Assembly (NCBI GenBank): GCA_014284505.1
Contig: JAAFYY010000001.1
Location: forward strand, 8,605,845 to 8,669,844
DNA: 64,000 nt
Source: Streptacidiphilus sp. 4-A2
Lineage (GTDB): Bacteria > Actinomycetota > Actinomycetes > Streptomycetales > Streptomycetaceae
Direction of reading: 5' to 3'
Part shown: positions 51,232 through 59,473 of the stretch, piece by piece
Position numbering within the stretch: the first letter of the stretch is position 1
Layout: each line of letters begins with the position of its first letter
The notes under the pieces: generated by a model
What the model was told of the DNA's origin: nothing
What the model saw: only the letters and a program-made list of their open reading frames with translations
Databases searched by the model: none
Program-made: the position numbers and the translations under genes

Positions 51232-52628
51232 TCAGCCGAGCAGCAGGCTGCGCAGCACCAGCCCGGTGGCGGGCTTGGGGCCGAAGGAGGTGGACTTGCG
51301 GGGCATGGTCACGCCCTGCTCGGCGAGCCGCCGCACCACGCCCTCCGCCACCGGTTGCAGCAGCACCGCCGTTCCGCCGCCGCGTTCGGCCTCGCGTACG
51401 GCGGCGTCGGTGTCGTGGACGTAGCCGATGTGTTCGGGAGCGTCCGGGACGTTCCAGACCCGGTCGAGCAGCACCGAGTGCAGCACGGTCGCGTCCAGGC
51501 GGCGGTACTCCTCGGGGCGGTCGGCGGGCACGGCGGCGTCCAGAGTGGCCTTGTCCGGTCCGGTGACCAGGTGGAAGCGGCCCTCGCCGGCCAGCACGAA
51601 GGCGTTCTGCCCGGCGGCCTTGGCCGCCTTCTGCGCGGACAGTGCGACGTCCTGGCCGCTCAGCGGGCCGGACACGCTCCAGGTCTCGTTGTCGCCGAAC
51701 CCGTCGGAGAACCCGTCGCCGAATCCGCTGCCGGCGCCGTCGGTGGCGAGGGCGGCGAGGGCGTCCGCCAGCGGCAGCTGGTGCAGCACGCGGTGGATCG
51801 CGCGGACCCGCAGCGGGTAGCGGGCGGTGTCCACCAGCAGCACCAGGCCCCGGTCCCAGGGGCTGTGGGCGAGGTAGCGGTGCTCGCGCTGGAGCCGCAG
51901 GTACATCGCCCAGCGGTGGTGGCCGTCGGCGATCAGCGCGCGGCAGGTCGAGAGGTCCTTGGAGACGGTGGCCAGGTCGTCGCAGGCGGTCACCGACCAG
52001 AGCCGGTGGGTGGTGCCGTCGCTGGTGGTGGTGGTCAGCAGCGGCGGGGTCAGCGCCGCGCGCTCGATCACCTCGGCCGCGCTGCCGTCACCCCGGTAGG
52101 TGAGCGGATCGGTTCCAGGTTGGCCTTGGTGGTCCGCATCAGGCCGACCCGGTCGGCGACCGGGCGCGGCATGACCTCCTCGTGCGGGAGGACCACCCCC
52201 GCCTGCGGCCCGCTGACGGCCAGGGCCCCGATCAGGCCGCGCTGGAGCAGGCCGCCGTCCTCGGCCGGGGCCTGTTGCTCGTAGACGTAGAGCGCGGGCG
52301 TGGGATCCGGCGCGAGCACGCCGCTGCGCTGCCATGAGGCAAGCAGCGCGGCGGCCCGCCGGTAGCCGCTCTCGGCGGTCGGCTCGGGCCTGGGAAGGAT
52401 CAGCCGGACGACATTGTGCGGGTCGCCGGTCTCCAGCCGGAGCCGCCCGTCGTCGTCCACCACGTCGTAGGGCGGCGAGGTGACCGCGGCGAGCGAACTG
52501 ACCCGGCCAGGGTCGTAGCGCAAGCCGCGGAAGGGCGAGAGGGAGAGCCCGGCGGCCGCCACGCGGCCCGCGTCGCCGTATCTGGATTCTGCTGCGTCGT
52601 CTGCACTGACTGCGCTCACCCTGGGCAT
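51232..52628 (-). CDS. DUF1015 family protein, one frameshift
   Basis: The protein (about 465 aa) starts at ATG 52626-52628. The conserved DUF1015 opening is LSPFRGLRYDPGRVSSLAAV, TSPPYDVVDDDGR. DPHNVVRLILPRPEP and LYVYEQQAPAEDGG follow, and after a shift near 52110 IADGHHRWAMYLRLQREH with the family's GHHR motif. A Gly/Phe/Asp stutter (GSGFGDGFSDGFGDNE) is inserted near the C-terminal third. Relatives include archaeal serine kinase SerK-like folds, but the streptomycete members have no proven function. Divergent from the small TPR protein. Confidence 0.83.
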
Positions 52629-52694
52629 GTTAACCGGGTATGCGCGGTTGACTGATCATCGGACGGTAAACCGGGGGACGGAGAGGGGTCGTAG

Positions 52695-53144
52695 ATGTGG
52701 GAGCGGGCACGCCGCGACGAGGGTACTCCGAGTGGGGATGTGTACGACTGGTTCCGGCGCGGCAGCGAACTGCTGGCGGGCGGCCATCCGGGTGCGGCGG
52801 TACAACTGCTGGTGAGGGCGGCCGAGGCGGAGCCCGGGTCGACCGCGATCCGGGAGATGCTGGCGCGGGCCCAGTACGACGCGGGCTCGTACGCGGCGGC
52901 GCTGGAGAACTTCCAGACCGTTGCGCTGGCCGACCCGTCGGACGACTACGCCCAGTTCGGCTGGGGGCTGGCGGCGGCCCGGACCGGTGATTTCGAGGAG
53001 TCGGCGGTGCATCTGGCACTGGCGGTGGCGATGCGGCCGGATTCCAAGCACTACCAGGCGGCGCTGCGGCAGACCCGGGCGACCCTGAAGGCGCGTGCGG
53101 GCGGGTTCGATACCGTCGGGCGTGTGCAGGAGCAGGACGAATAG
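52695..53144 (+). CDS. Small tetratricopeptide-repeat protein, 149 aa
   Basis: ATG 52695 with GAGAGGGG upstream. Three TPR motifs are visible: YDWFRRGSELLAGGHPGAAV, MLARAQYDAGSYAAALENFQ, GWGLAAARTGDFEESAVHLA, with the canonical W/L/G/Y-A-F-A-P positions. It should act as a protein interaction scaffold in the cytoplasm. It precedes the HAD phosphatase by 50 bases and likely forms an operon with it. Its end and the following gap contain an 18-base duplication (AGCAGGACCAGGAC at 53143 and 53161). Confidence 0.85.
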   Translation: MWERARRDEGTPSGDVYDWFRRGSELLAGGHPGAAVQLLVRAAEAEPGSTAIREMLARAQYDAGSYAAALENFQTVALADPSDDYAQFGWGLAAARTGDFEESAVHLALAVAMRPDSKHYQAALRQTRATLKARAGGFDTVGRVQEQDE

Positions 53145-53193
53145 CAGGACCAGGACACGTAGCAGGACCAGGACGAGTAGAGAGACCGGACCC

Positions 53194-54231
53194 ATGCCTG
53201 ACCTTCCCGACTTCCGGCGGCGCCCGATGATGTCTCGCTCCCGCTGTACCGCCGCTATGACACGGCGCTGCTCGACCTCGACGGGGTGGTCTATGCCGGC
53301 CCGACGCGATTGACCACGCGGTGGAGGTACTGACCGAGGTCGGCGCGGAGGGAATGCGGCTGGCGTACGTCACCAACAACGCCTCGCGGACGCCGGACGC
53401 GGTCTCCACCCATCTCACCGAGCTCGGGGTGCCGGCCGAGCCCGGCGATGTGATCACCTCGGCGCAGGCGGCCGCGCGGCTGGTCGCGGAGCTGGTGCCG
53501 CCGGATTCGGCGGTGCTGGTGGCGGGGAGGGACTGGAGGTGGCCCTGCGCGAGCGGGGGCTGCGGCCGGTGCGCTCGCTGGACGAGGAGCCGCGGGCGGT
53601 CGTCCAGGGATTCGACCCCTCCGTCGGCTGGAAGCAGCTGGCCGAGGCCTGCTACGCCGTCGGTCAGGGGCTGCCCTGGGTGGCGTCCAACACCGATCTG
53701 ACGATTCCGACCGCCCGCGGCACCGCCCCCGGAAACGGGACGCTGGTCGCCGCGGTGCGTACGGCCACCGGGGCGGAGCCGGAGGTCGCGGGCAAGCCGC
53801 TGCCGCCGATGCACCGCGAGACGATCATCCGCACCGGCGCCAAGCGCCCGCTGGTGGTCGGGGACCGGCTGGACACCGACATCGAGGGGGCGTTCAACGG
53901 CGAGGTGGACAGCCTGCTGGTGTTCACCGGGGTGACCGGGCCGGAGCAGCTGCCGACCGCGCCGCCGCAGCACCGCCCCACCTACATGGCCGCCGACCTG
54001 CGCGGGCTGCTGCGGGCGCACCCGGAGCTGACCGCCGGCGACGACGGCCGTTTCCACTGCGGCGGCTGGACGGCGACCGTCCGGGACGGGGTGCTCGACC
54101 TGGGCGACACCCGCGGCGAGGACCCGTACGACGGCCTGCGGGCGCTGTGCGCGGCGGCCTGGGCGGTGGCGGACGCCACCCGGGGCGATGTCCCGAACTG
54201 GCGCAAGGCGATGACCGACCTGGGCCTCTGA
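53194..54231 (+). CDS. HAD-IIA family sugar/nucleotide phosphatase (NagD-like), frameshifted
   Basis: ATG 53194 starts a protein of about 345 aa. After a shift near 53222 the nucleophile motif reads YDTALLDLDGVVYAGP. After another near 53300 it continues VTNNASRTPDAVSTHLTELG (motif II Thr-Asn-Asn of HAD-IIA). A third near 53535 leads to LEVALRERGLRPV and the cap domain, GNGTLVAAVRTATGAEPEVA, GKPLPPMHRETI (conserved GKP) and the acidic motif LVVGDRLDTDIEGAFNGEVD. NagD-type enzymes dephosphorylate nucleotides or phosphosugars. The exact substrate is unknown. Confidence 0.88.
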
Positions 54232-54255
54232 GCCCGCGGCGGGTCCCGGCCGGGC

Positions 54256-54601
54256 TCAGAGCAGTTTGCGCAGGTGCAGCAGGTCGCGGAGGCCGGCCTC
54301 CAGCTTGACCCGTCCGGACGCCCAGGCCGGGGCGAAGTTGAGTCGGCCTTCGACCAGTGCCACCAAGTCCTCGCTCGCCATGGCGAGCCGGATCTGGGCC
54401 CTTTCCCCGGCCGCCCGGGGCCTGTGTGATGTCCTGGATCCGGCCGTCGCGCAGGCGCCCGGAGAAGGTCAGATCGAGATCGGTGATCCAACAGGTCAGC
54501 GACCGGTCCAGGGCGGCGGCGCTGCGGACGTCGCCCTGCGCCTTGCCGAGGTTCTCGCTGAGCTGGTTCAGTGCGGCACGGCACTCGGCGGGGTTGGCCA
54601 T
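54256..54601 (-). CDS. SCP2 sterol-binding domain protein, one frameshift
   Basis: ATG 54599-54601 opens MANPAECRAALNQLSENLGK, then SLTCWITDLDLTFSGRLRDG and, after a shift near 54416, IRLAMASEDLVALVEGRLNF and KLEAGLRDLLHLRKLL, ending TGA 54256. About 115 aa, the standard length of the small streptomycete SCP2 family, which bind lipids in a hydrophobic tunnel. Convergent with the HAD gene and divergent from the histone-like gene. Confidence 0.82.
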
Positions 54602-54798
54602 GGCGCGGTGTGCTCCTCTTGCTGTCTTGCAGCCCTGCTGTGCTGCTGCCGGACGGTGCCGCGGCGGGCTTGGTTCCCCTGCGACGCTACCGCAGCGCGG
54701 GGCACCTGGCGCCGGATGGCGGGAGCGGCACAGCGAAGCGGTAGCGTCTTGGTGGGACGGTCCCACGGGCACAACGGGAAGCGGGAGAGGAAGGCCGG

Positions 54799-55791
54799 AT
54801 GCGCGACATGCTGCGTGACTACCTCAAGCTGGCGGCCGGGGCCGCGCTGGGGGCGGCCGGGGAGCTTCGGCGGCGCGCCGAGTCCGGTGCCCGTGAGCTG
54901 CTGGAGCTGTCGGGCGTCGACGCCGACGAGCTGCTGGCGCGAGTGCCCCAGCCGGTCCAGTCGCTCGCGGAGGAGGTTGTGTCGGCCGGGCGGACCAACT
55001 CCGAGCTGCTGATCGGCCTGGTCCGCTCGGAGGCGGAGAAGGCGTGGAGCCGCGTCGGCGACGGCATGGTGCATGTGGGTGTGGTGCTGGAACTGCTGGA
55101 ACGCCAGATGCGGCAGTTCCAGGGCGGGGACGACGCCGCTGGGGATGCGGAGGACGAGCCGTCGCAGCCGTCGCCGAAGCCCCCGACGGCGCCTTCGCCC
55201 GAACGGAAGGTCTCCCGGGCGGATCAGGCATTCCCCGGCCCGGCGGCGCCGCGCCCCCGCGCGCTCCGCCCCGCGACCGGTGCGCGTGGTGGTCGACCCG
55301 GAGGGCACTCCGGACGCCGAAGCAGCCGCCGCGGCGGCCCGGCGCCGGGCCTCGGTCCCGGGGATGCGCAAGGTCGCGGCCAAGAAGACCGCGTCGGCCC
55401 CGGCGCCGGCCGAGGGCACGGCGGCGAAGAAGACGCCCGCCGCCAAGACCCCCGCCGCCAAGAAGACGGCTGCCAAGAAGACGGCGGCGAAGAAGACCGC
55501 CGTGAAGAAGGCTCCGGCGAAGCAGACTGCCGCTGCGTCGACCACCGACGCGGCGGCGGCGAAGAAGCCCGCTGCGAAGAAGCCGGCTGCCACCGGGACG
55601 GCCGGTCGGACGGCGCCGAAGAAGATTCCCGCCGCGAAGACCACCGGCGCGAAGACCACCGCCGAGAAGACCACCGGCGCGAAGACCACCGCCGAGAAGA
55701 CCACCGGCGCAAAGACCGGTGCGCGAAGACCGCCGCCACCAAGGACGTCGCGAAGAAGACCGCGTCGCGGAAGCCCGCCGCCGATGAGTGA
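54799..55791 (+). CDS. Histone H1-like Lys/Ala-rich protein, frameshifted
   Basis: The N-terminal 115 residues are a helical domain (MRDMLRDYLKLAAGAALGAA, EEVVSAGRTNSELLIGLVRS, EAEKAWSRVGDGMVHVG). After a shift near 55255 a conserved VRVVVDPEGTPDAEAAAAA block leads to about 130 residues of AAKKT, PAAKK and KTTGAKTTAEK units, like the tails of eukaryotic H1 and streptomycete HupS. A second shift near 55725 leads to the end AAKKTASRKPAADE-like sequence at TGA 55789-55791. It may bind DNA or RNA nonspecifically. It is first in the tlyA-nadK transcription unit; the next gene overlaps its stop. Confidence 0.72.
   Translation: MRDMLRDYLKLAAGAALGAAGELRRRAESGARELLELSGVDADELLARVPQPVQSLAEEVVSAGRTNSELLIGLVRSEAEKAWSRVGDGMVHVGVVLELLERQMRQFQGGDDAAGDAEDEPSQPSPKPPTAPSPERKVSRADQAFPGPAAPRPRALRPATGARGGRPGGHSGRRSSRRGGPAPGLGPGDAQGRGQEDRVGPGAGRGHGGEEDARRQDPRRQEDGCQEDGGEEDRREEGSGEADCRCVDHRRGGGEEARCEEAGCHRDGRSDGAEEDSRREDHRREDHRREDHRREDHRREDHRRKDRCAKTAATKDVAKKTASRKPAADE
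55637..55719 (+). repeat. 30-bp tandem repeat in the H1-like tail
   Basis: Perfect 30-base units begin at 55637 and 55667 and a partial third at 55697, encoding KTTGAKTTAE decapeptides. The frameshift that ends the tail lies just behind the array. Confidence 0.85.
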
Positions 55792-55978
55792 ACCGACCGC
55801 CGCGCCCGGGCCCGCGCCGGAGACCGGGCATCCCGCCGTGGATGCCGCGCTGGCGCCGCTGGAGGAGCTGGCGGACCTTCCCGCCGAGGCGCAGGCCGCT
55901 CTGTTCGAGAGCGTGCACGAGCAGCTGAGGCAGACCCTGGCCGGGCTGGACCAGCCCCAGCCCCAGCCCCAGCCCTGA
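55784..55978 (+). CDS. Small conserved protein, 64 aa
   Basis: ATG 55784 overlaps the stop of the H1-like gene by 8 bases. The product begins MSEPTAAPGPAPETGHPAVD, continues LAPLEELADLPAEAQAALFE and ends in a QPQPQPQP tail. A short helix region with an amphipathic pattern (SVHEQLRQTLAGL) is flanked by Pro-rich ends. Similar short proteins precede tlyA in streptomycetes, as I recall. Function unknown. Confidence 0.65.
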   Translation: MSEPTAAPGPAPETGHPAVDAALAPLEELADLPAEAQAALFESVHEQLRQTLAGLDQPQPQPQP

Positions 55979-56041
55979 GCCGCACCTCTCGGCGGCCCCG
56001 ACCCGAACCTGATCACCCACATCGCAGGAGCTGAAACGCAC

Positions 56042-56846
56042 GTGGCAGTTGCACGACGCCGTCTGGACGCCGAACTCGTCCGCCGCAAGCTGGCCCGTTC
56101 GCGGAGCACGCCAGCGAGCTGATCGCCGCCGGGCGGTCAGCGTCGGCGGGGCCACCGCGACGAAGCCCGCCACCCAGGTGGAGACCTCGGCGGCGGTGGT
56201 GGTCAGCAAGGACGACAACGATCCCGACTATGTCTCCCGCGGCGGGCACAAGCTCGCCGGGGCGCTGGCTGCCTTCGTCCCGCAGGGCCTGGCGGTGGAG
56301 GGCGGCGCTGCCTGGACGCGGGCGCGTCCACAGGCGGGTTCACCGATGTGCTGCTGCGGGCCGGGGTCTCCCGGGTGCTGGCCGTGGACGTCGGCTACGG
56401 GCAGCTCGCCTGGTCGTTGCAGAGCGACGACCGGGTGACCGTGATGGACCGCACCAACGTCCGGGAGTTGACGCTGGAGCAGATCGACGGCGTCCTGGTG
56501 GACCTGGTGGTGAGTGACCTGTCGTTCATTCCACTGGGCCTGGTGCTGCCCGCGCTGGCCCTGCACCGCGCCCGAGGGGGACCTGGTGCTGATGGTCAAG
56601 CCGCAGTTCGAGGTGGGCAAGGAGCGGCTGGGCAGCGGCGGGGTCGTCCGCAGCCCGCTGCTGCGCCAGGAGATGATCGAGAAGGTCGCGGCCCAGGGCG
56701 CGGCCCTGGGCCTGGGCGTGCGCGGGGTCACCGCGAGCCCGGCTGGTCCTTCCGGCAACGTCGAGTACTTCCTCTGGTTCCGCCGGGACGCGGAGCCGCT
56801 GGATCCCGCCGATGCGAGTCGCGCGGTTTCGGAGGGCCCGCAGTGA
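56042..56846 (+). CDS. tlyA: TlyA family rRNA 2'-O-cytidine methyltransferase, frameshifted
   Basis: TlyA methylates 16S C1409 and 23S C1920 and thereby makes ribosomes sensitive to capreomycin and viomycin; it was once called a hemolysin. GTG 56042 follows AGGAG. The S4 domain is RRLDAELVRRKLARS plus, after shifts near 56098 and 56130, VSVGGATATKPATQV. The methyltransferase domain has DPDYVSRGGHKLAGALAAF (catalytic Lys), the SAM motif LDAGASTGGFTDVLL reached after a shift near 56305, DLVVSDLSFIPLGLVLPALA and VKPQFEVGKERLG. Last shift near 56570. Stop 56844-56846, about 269 aa. First of the tlyA-nadK pair. Confidence 0.92.
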
Positions 56847-56936
56847 GCAAACGGTAGGGTCGGAAGCCATCGCTGTCCCAGACGCTACGAGGGGGAGGCG
56901 CGGCCGGAGATTCCGCCGGTTGCGCTGGAGGATTCC

Positions 56937-57832
56937 ATGACTGACCGCTCTGTCTTCCTGCTCGCTCACACCGGCCGTGAAGAGGCCCTGCTCAGCGTGG
57001 AGTGCCTGGTCGAGGGGCTGCTGAAGGCGGGGATAAGGCTGCGGGCTGGCTGCGGAGGCCCCTGACATGGGCTTCCCGGCCGGGGTGGAGGCGGCCGACG
57101 GGGCCGGGCGCGGTCGCGGGCTGCGAGCTGATCCTGGTGCTGGGCGGCGACGGGACGCTGCTGCGTGGCGCGGAGCTGTCGCGCGAGTCGGGTGTGCCGA
57201 TGCTGGGCGTGAACCTGGGCCGGGTCGGCTTCCTGGCCGAGGCCGAGCGGGACGACCTGGCCAAGGTGGTGCAGCGGGTGGTCGACCTGGACTACGAGGT
57301 CGAGGAGCGGATGACGCTGGACGTGATCGTCCGCACCGACGGCAGAATCGTGCACACCGACTGGGCGTTGAACGAGGCCTCGGTGGAGAAGGCCTCCCGG
57401 GAGCGCATGATCGAGGTGGTGACCGAGGTCGACGGCCGACCGGTGTCCAACTTCGGCTGCGACGGCGTGGTCTGCGCGACCCCGACCGGTTCCACCGCGT
57501 ATGCCTTCTCGGCCGGCGGGCCGGTGGTGTGGCCGGAGGTGGAGGCGCTGCTGATGGTGCCGATCAGCGCCCACGCGCTCTTCGCGAAGCCGCTGGTGAC
57601 CTCGCCGAAGTCGGTGCTGGCGGTCGAGGTCCAGCGCAAGACGCCCAACGGCGTGCTCTGGTGCGACGGGCGGCGGACGGTGGAGCTTCCGGCCGGGGCC
57701 CGGGTGGAGGTCCGCCGCGGCCGTACCCCGGTGCGCCTGGCCCGGCTGCACCGCGCGCCGTTCACCGACCGCCTGGTCGCGAAGTTCGCCCTCCCGGTCA
57801 CCGGCTGGCGCGGAGCCCCGGACCAGAGCTGA
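56937..57832 (+). CDS. nadK: NAD kinase, frameshifted near the N-terminus
   Basis: NadK phosphorylates NAD to NADP. ATG 56937, with GGAGG just before it, gives MTDRSVFLLAHTGREEALLS. The region 57035-57110 contains two or more indels; after it ELILVLGGDGTLLRGAELSR shows the GGDG motif. VPMLGVNLGRVGFLAE, the NE motif in WALNEASVEK and VVCATPTGSTAYAFSAGGPV follow in one frame to the stop at 57832. About 299 aa. In actinobacteria recN normally follows directly; here it is displaced by 3.6 kb. Confidence 0.93.
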
Positions 57833-58221
57833 CCGCGGCCGGCGGTCGGTGGACCGGCTGCGCGCAGAGCCGCTGCGCCGAGCTGTAGGGCTGCCCGCAG
57901 GGGGTGAACAGGAATTCGACCATCGATCGACTGGCGTGGTCAGGCGCGTCCGCGGTGGCCGGGCCGGACCGGCGGCCGGTCGGGGCTGGGCGCGGGTGCG
58001 GGGAGGGGTGCGGAGCGGGCGCTCCGGCCTCGAACGGTCCGCGGGCCGGCGGGCGAAGGGGCGCCGCGCGGGTGGGCGGCCCGTTGTGGCGGGGCGGCCC
58101 GGGGGCGTCCGGGCTGCGGGGCGGGAATTCTGGGGTTGCTAAATGCTTTTCGTATGGCTGAGCCGTACGGGTTAATTTCGTTATTCCCTGCATTTTTCAC
58201 CACCTAAGATCCAATCCCGTG
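57833..58221. other. 389-bp intergenic region before the hydroxylase gene
   Basis: The first 300 bases are extremely GC-rich with no coding gene that I can support (accidental open frames have no RBS and no family). The last 85 bases are unusually AT-rich and should hold the promoter of the following cassette. Confidence 0.6.
58151..58169. promoter_or_regulatory. Inverted repeat, candidate operator of the cassette
   Basis: CGTATGGCT-G-AGCCGTACG: 9-base arms with one mismatch around a single central base, 53 bases before the hydroxylase ATG and inside the AT-rich promoter island. Confidence 0.5.
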
Positions 58222-59428
58222 ATGGCTAGTCGGAACAACCAAGCAATTCAAGGCAGCGCTGAGGTGGTCATCCTTGGGCGGGGCCGGCCGGCCTGGTGCT
58301 GGCAAATCTTCTTCGTATGAACGGAGTCGATTGCGTCGTTCTGGAGCGCGCCGATCGCGCACATGTGCAGACCCGGGCACGGGCCGGATTTCTCGCGGCC
58401 AATACTGTGCGGATTCTGGAGCGCCACGGTCTGGCGGAGGGATTACGGCGGCGCGGTGAGGAGCATGCCAGCTGCGAGTTCCGGACCGAGGACGGCCGGT
58501 TCCGGCTCGACTACGGCGGCCTCGGCCAGGGCGAGCGGCACACGGTCTACCCGCAGCAGGAACTGGTGACGGATCTGCTGACGCACTACCTCGACGCGGG
58601 CGGGCGGGTGCACTTCGGGACCGAGGGGTTGCCGTGCACGCGGCGGACAGCGACCGGCCCGCTGTCAGCGTCCGCGACGCCGACGACCGGCCCGGCCGGT
58701 GGCAGGGCAGGTATGTCGCCGGGTGCGACGGCCGTCACGGCGCGGTGCGCCGCTCCCTGCCGCCGGGCGCGGTCCGGCACCACCGCCACGACTACGGCGT
58801 CTCCTGGCTGAGCCTGCTGGCCGAGGCGCCGCCCAGTCTGGACGCGGTCGGCTACGCGCTGCACAGCCGCGGTTTCGCCGGGCACATGGCACGCAGCCCC
58901 GAGATCACCCGTTACTACCTGCAATGCGCCCGGGGCCAGCGCCTCGACGCGTGGTCCGAGCAGCGGATCTGGGACGAGCTGGAGCTGCGGATGCGCGCCG
59001 CGGACTTCGGGCCGCTGCACCGGGGCGGACTGGTCCAGCGTGCGGTCGTGGAGCTGGAGTCCGACGTGCTGGAGCCGCTGCGGCACGGCTCGCTGTTCCT
59101 GGTCGGCGATGCGGCGAGCCTGCTCAGTCCGGCGGCCAAGGGGGCGAATCTGGCGGTGCTGGAGGCGGAGATCCTTGCCCGCGCCCTGACCGACGCCCTG
59201 AAGCGGGGCGACCCGACCGGCCTCGCCGAGTACTCGGAGCGCTGCCTGCGGCACATCTGGCGGGCGCAGGAGTTCTCCCGGTGGATGATCCAGCTGCTGC
59301 ACCGGACGCCCGGCGACCGGCCTGACGAAACGTTGTTTCAGGACTCGCTGCGGCGCTCCCGGATCGCCTCGCTGCGCACCTCGCGCGCCCATCAGGACTG
59401 GTTCGCCGAGAACTACGTCGGCGTCTGA
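58222..59428 (+). CDS. PobA-like FAD-dependent aromatic hydroxylase, two frameshifts
   Basis: About 402 aa, the length of 4-hydroxybenzoate 3-monooxygenase. ATG 58222 starts; a shift near 58280 breaks the GxGxxG motif, which otherwise reads VILGAGPAGLVLANLLRMNG. Next are RARAGFLAANTVRILERHGL (PobA-like substrate region), and after a shift near 58625 the DG motif RYVAGCDGRHGAVRRSLP. EITRYYLQCARGQRLDAWSE and the GD motif LFLVGDAASLLSPAAKGANL follow. Relatives hydroxylate 4-hydroxybenzoate or similar phenolic acids, in catabolism or antibiotic biosynthesis. Here an O-methyltransferase follows and no ring-cleavage gene does, so a biosynthetic (tailoring) role is more likely. Confidence 0.83.
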
Positions 59429-59473
59429 CCCCCCTGCCGCACCCCGCACCGCCCCATCAGAATCGAGGACGCC

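Noticed and set aside
57833..58150. Open frames on both strands between nadK and the hydroxylase
   Set aside because: High GC produces stop-free runs. None has an RBS, a sensible start or a recognisable protein pattern.
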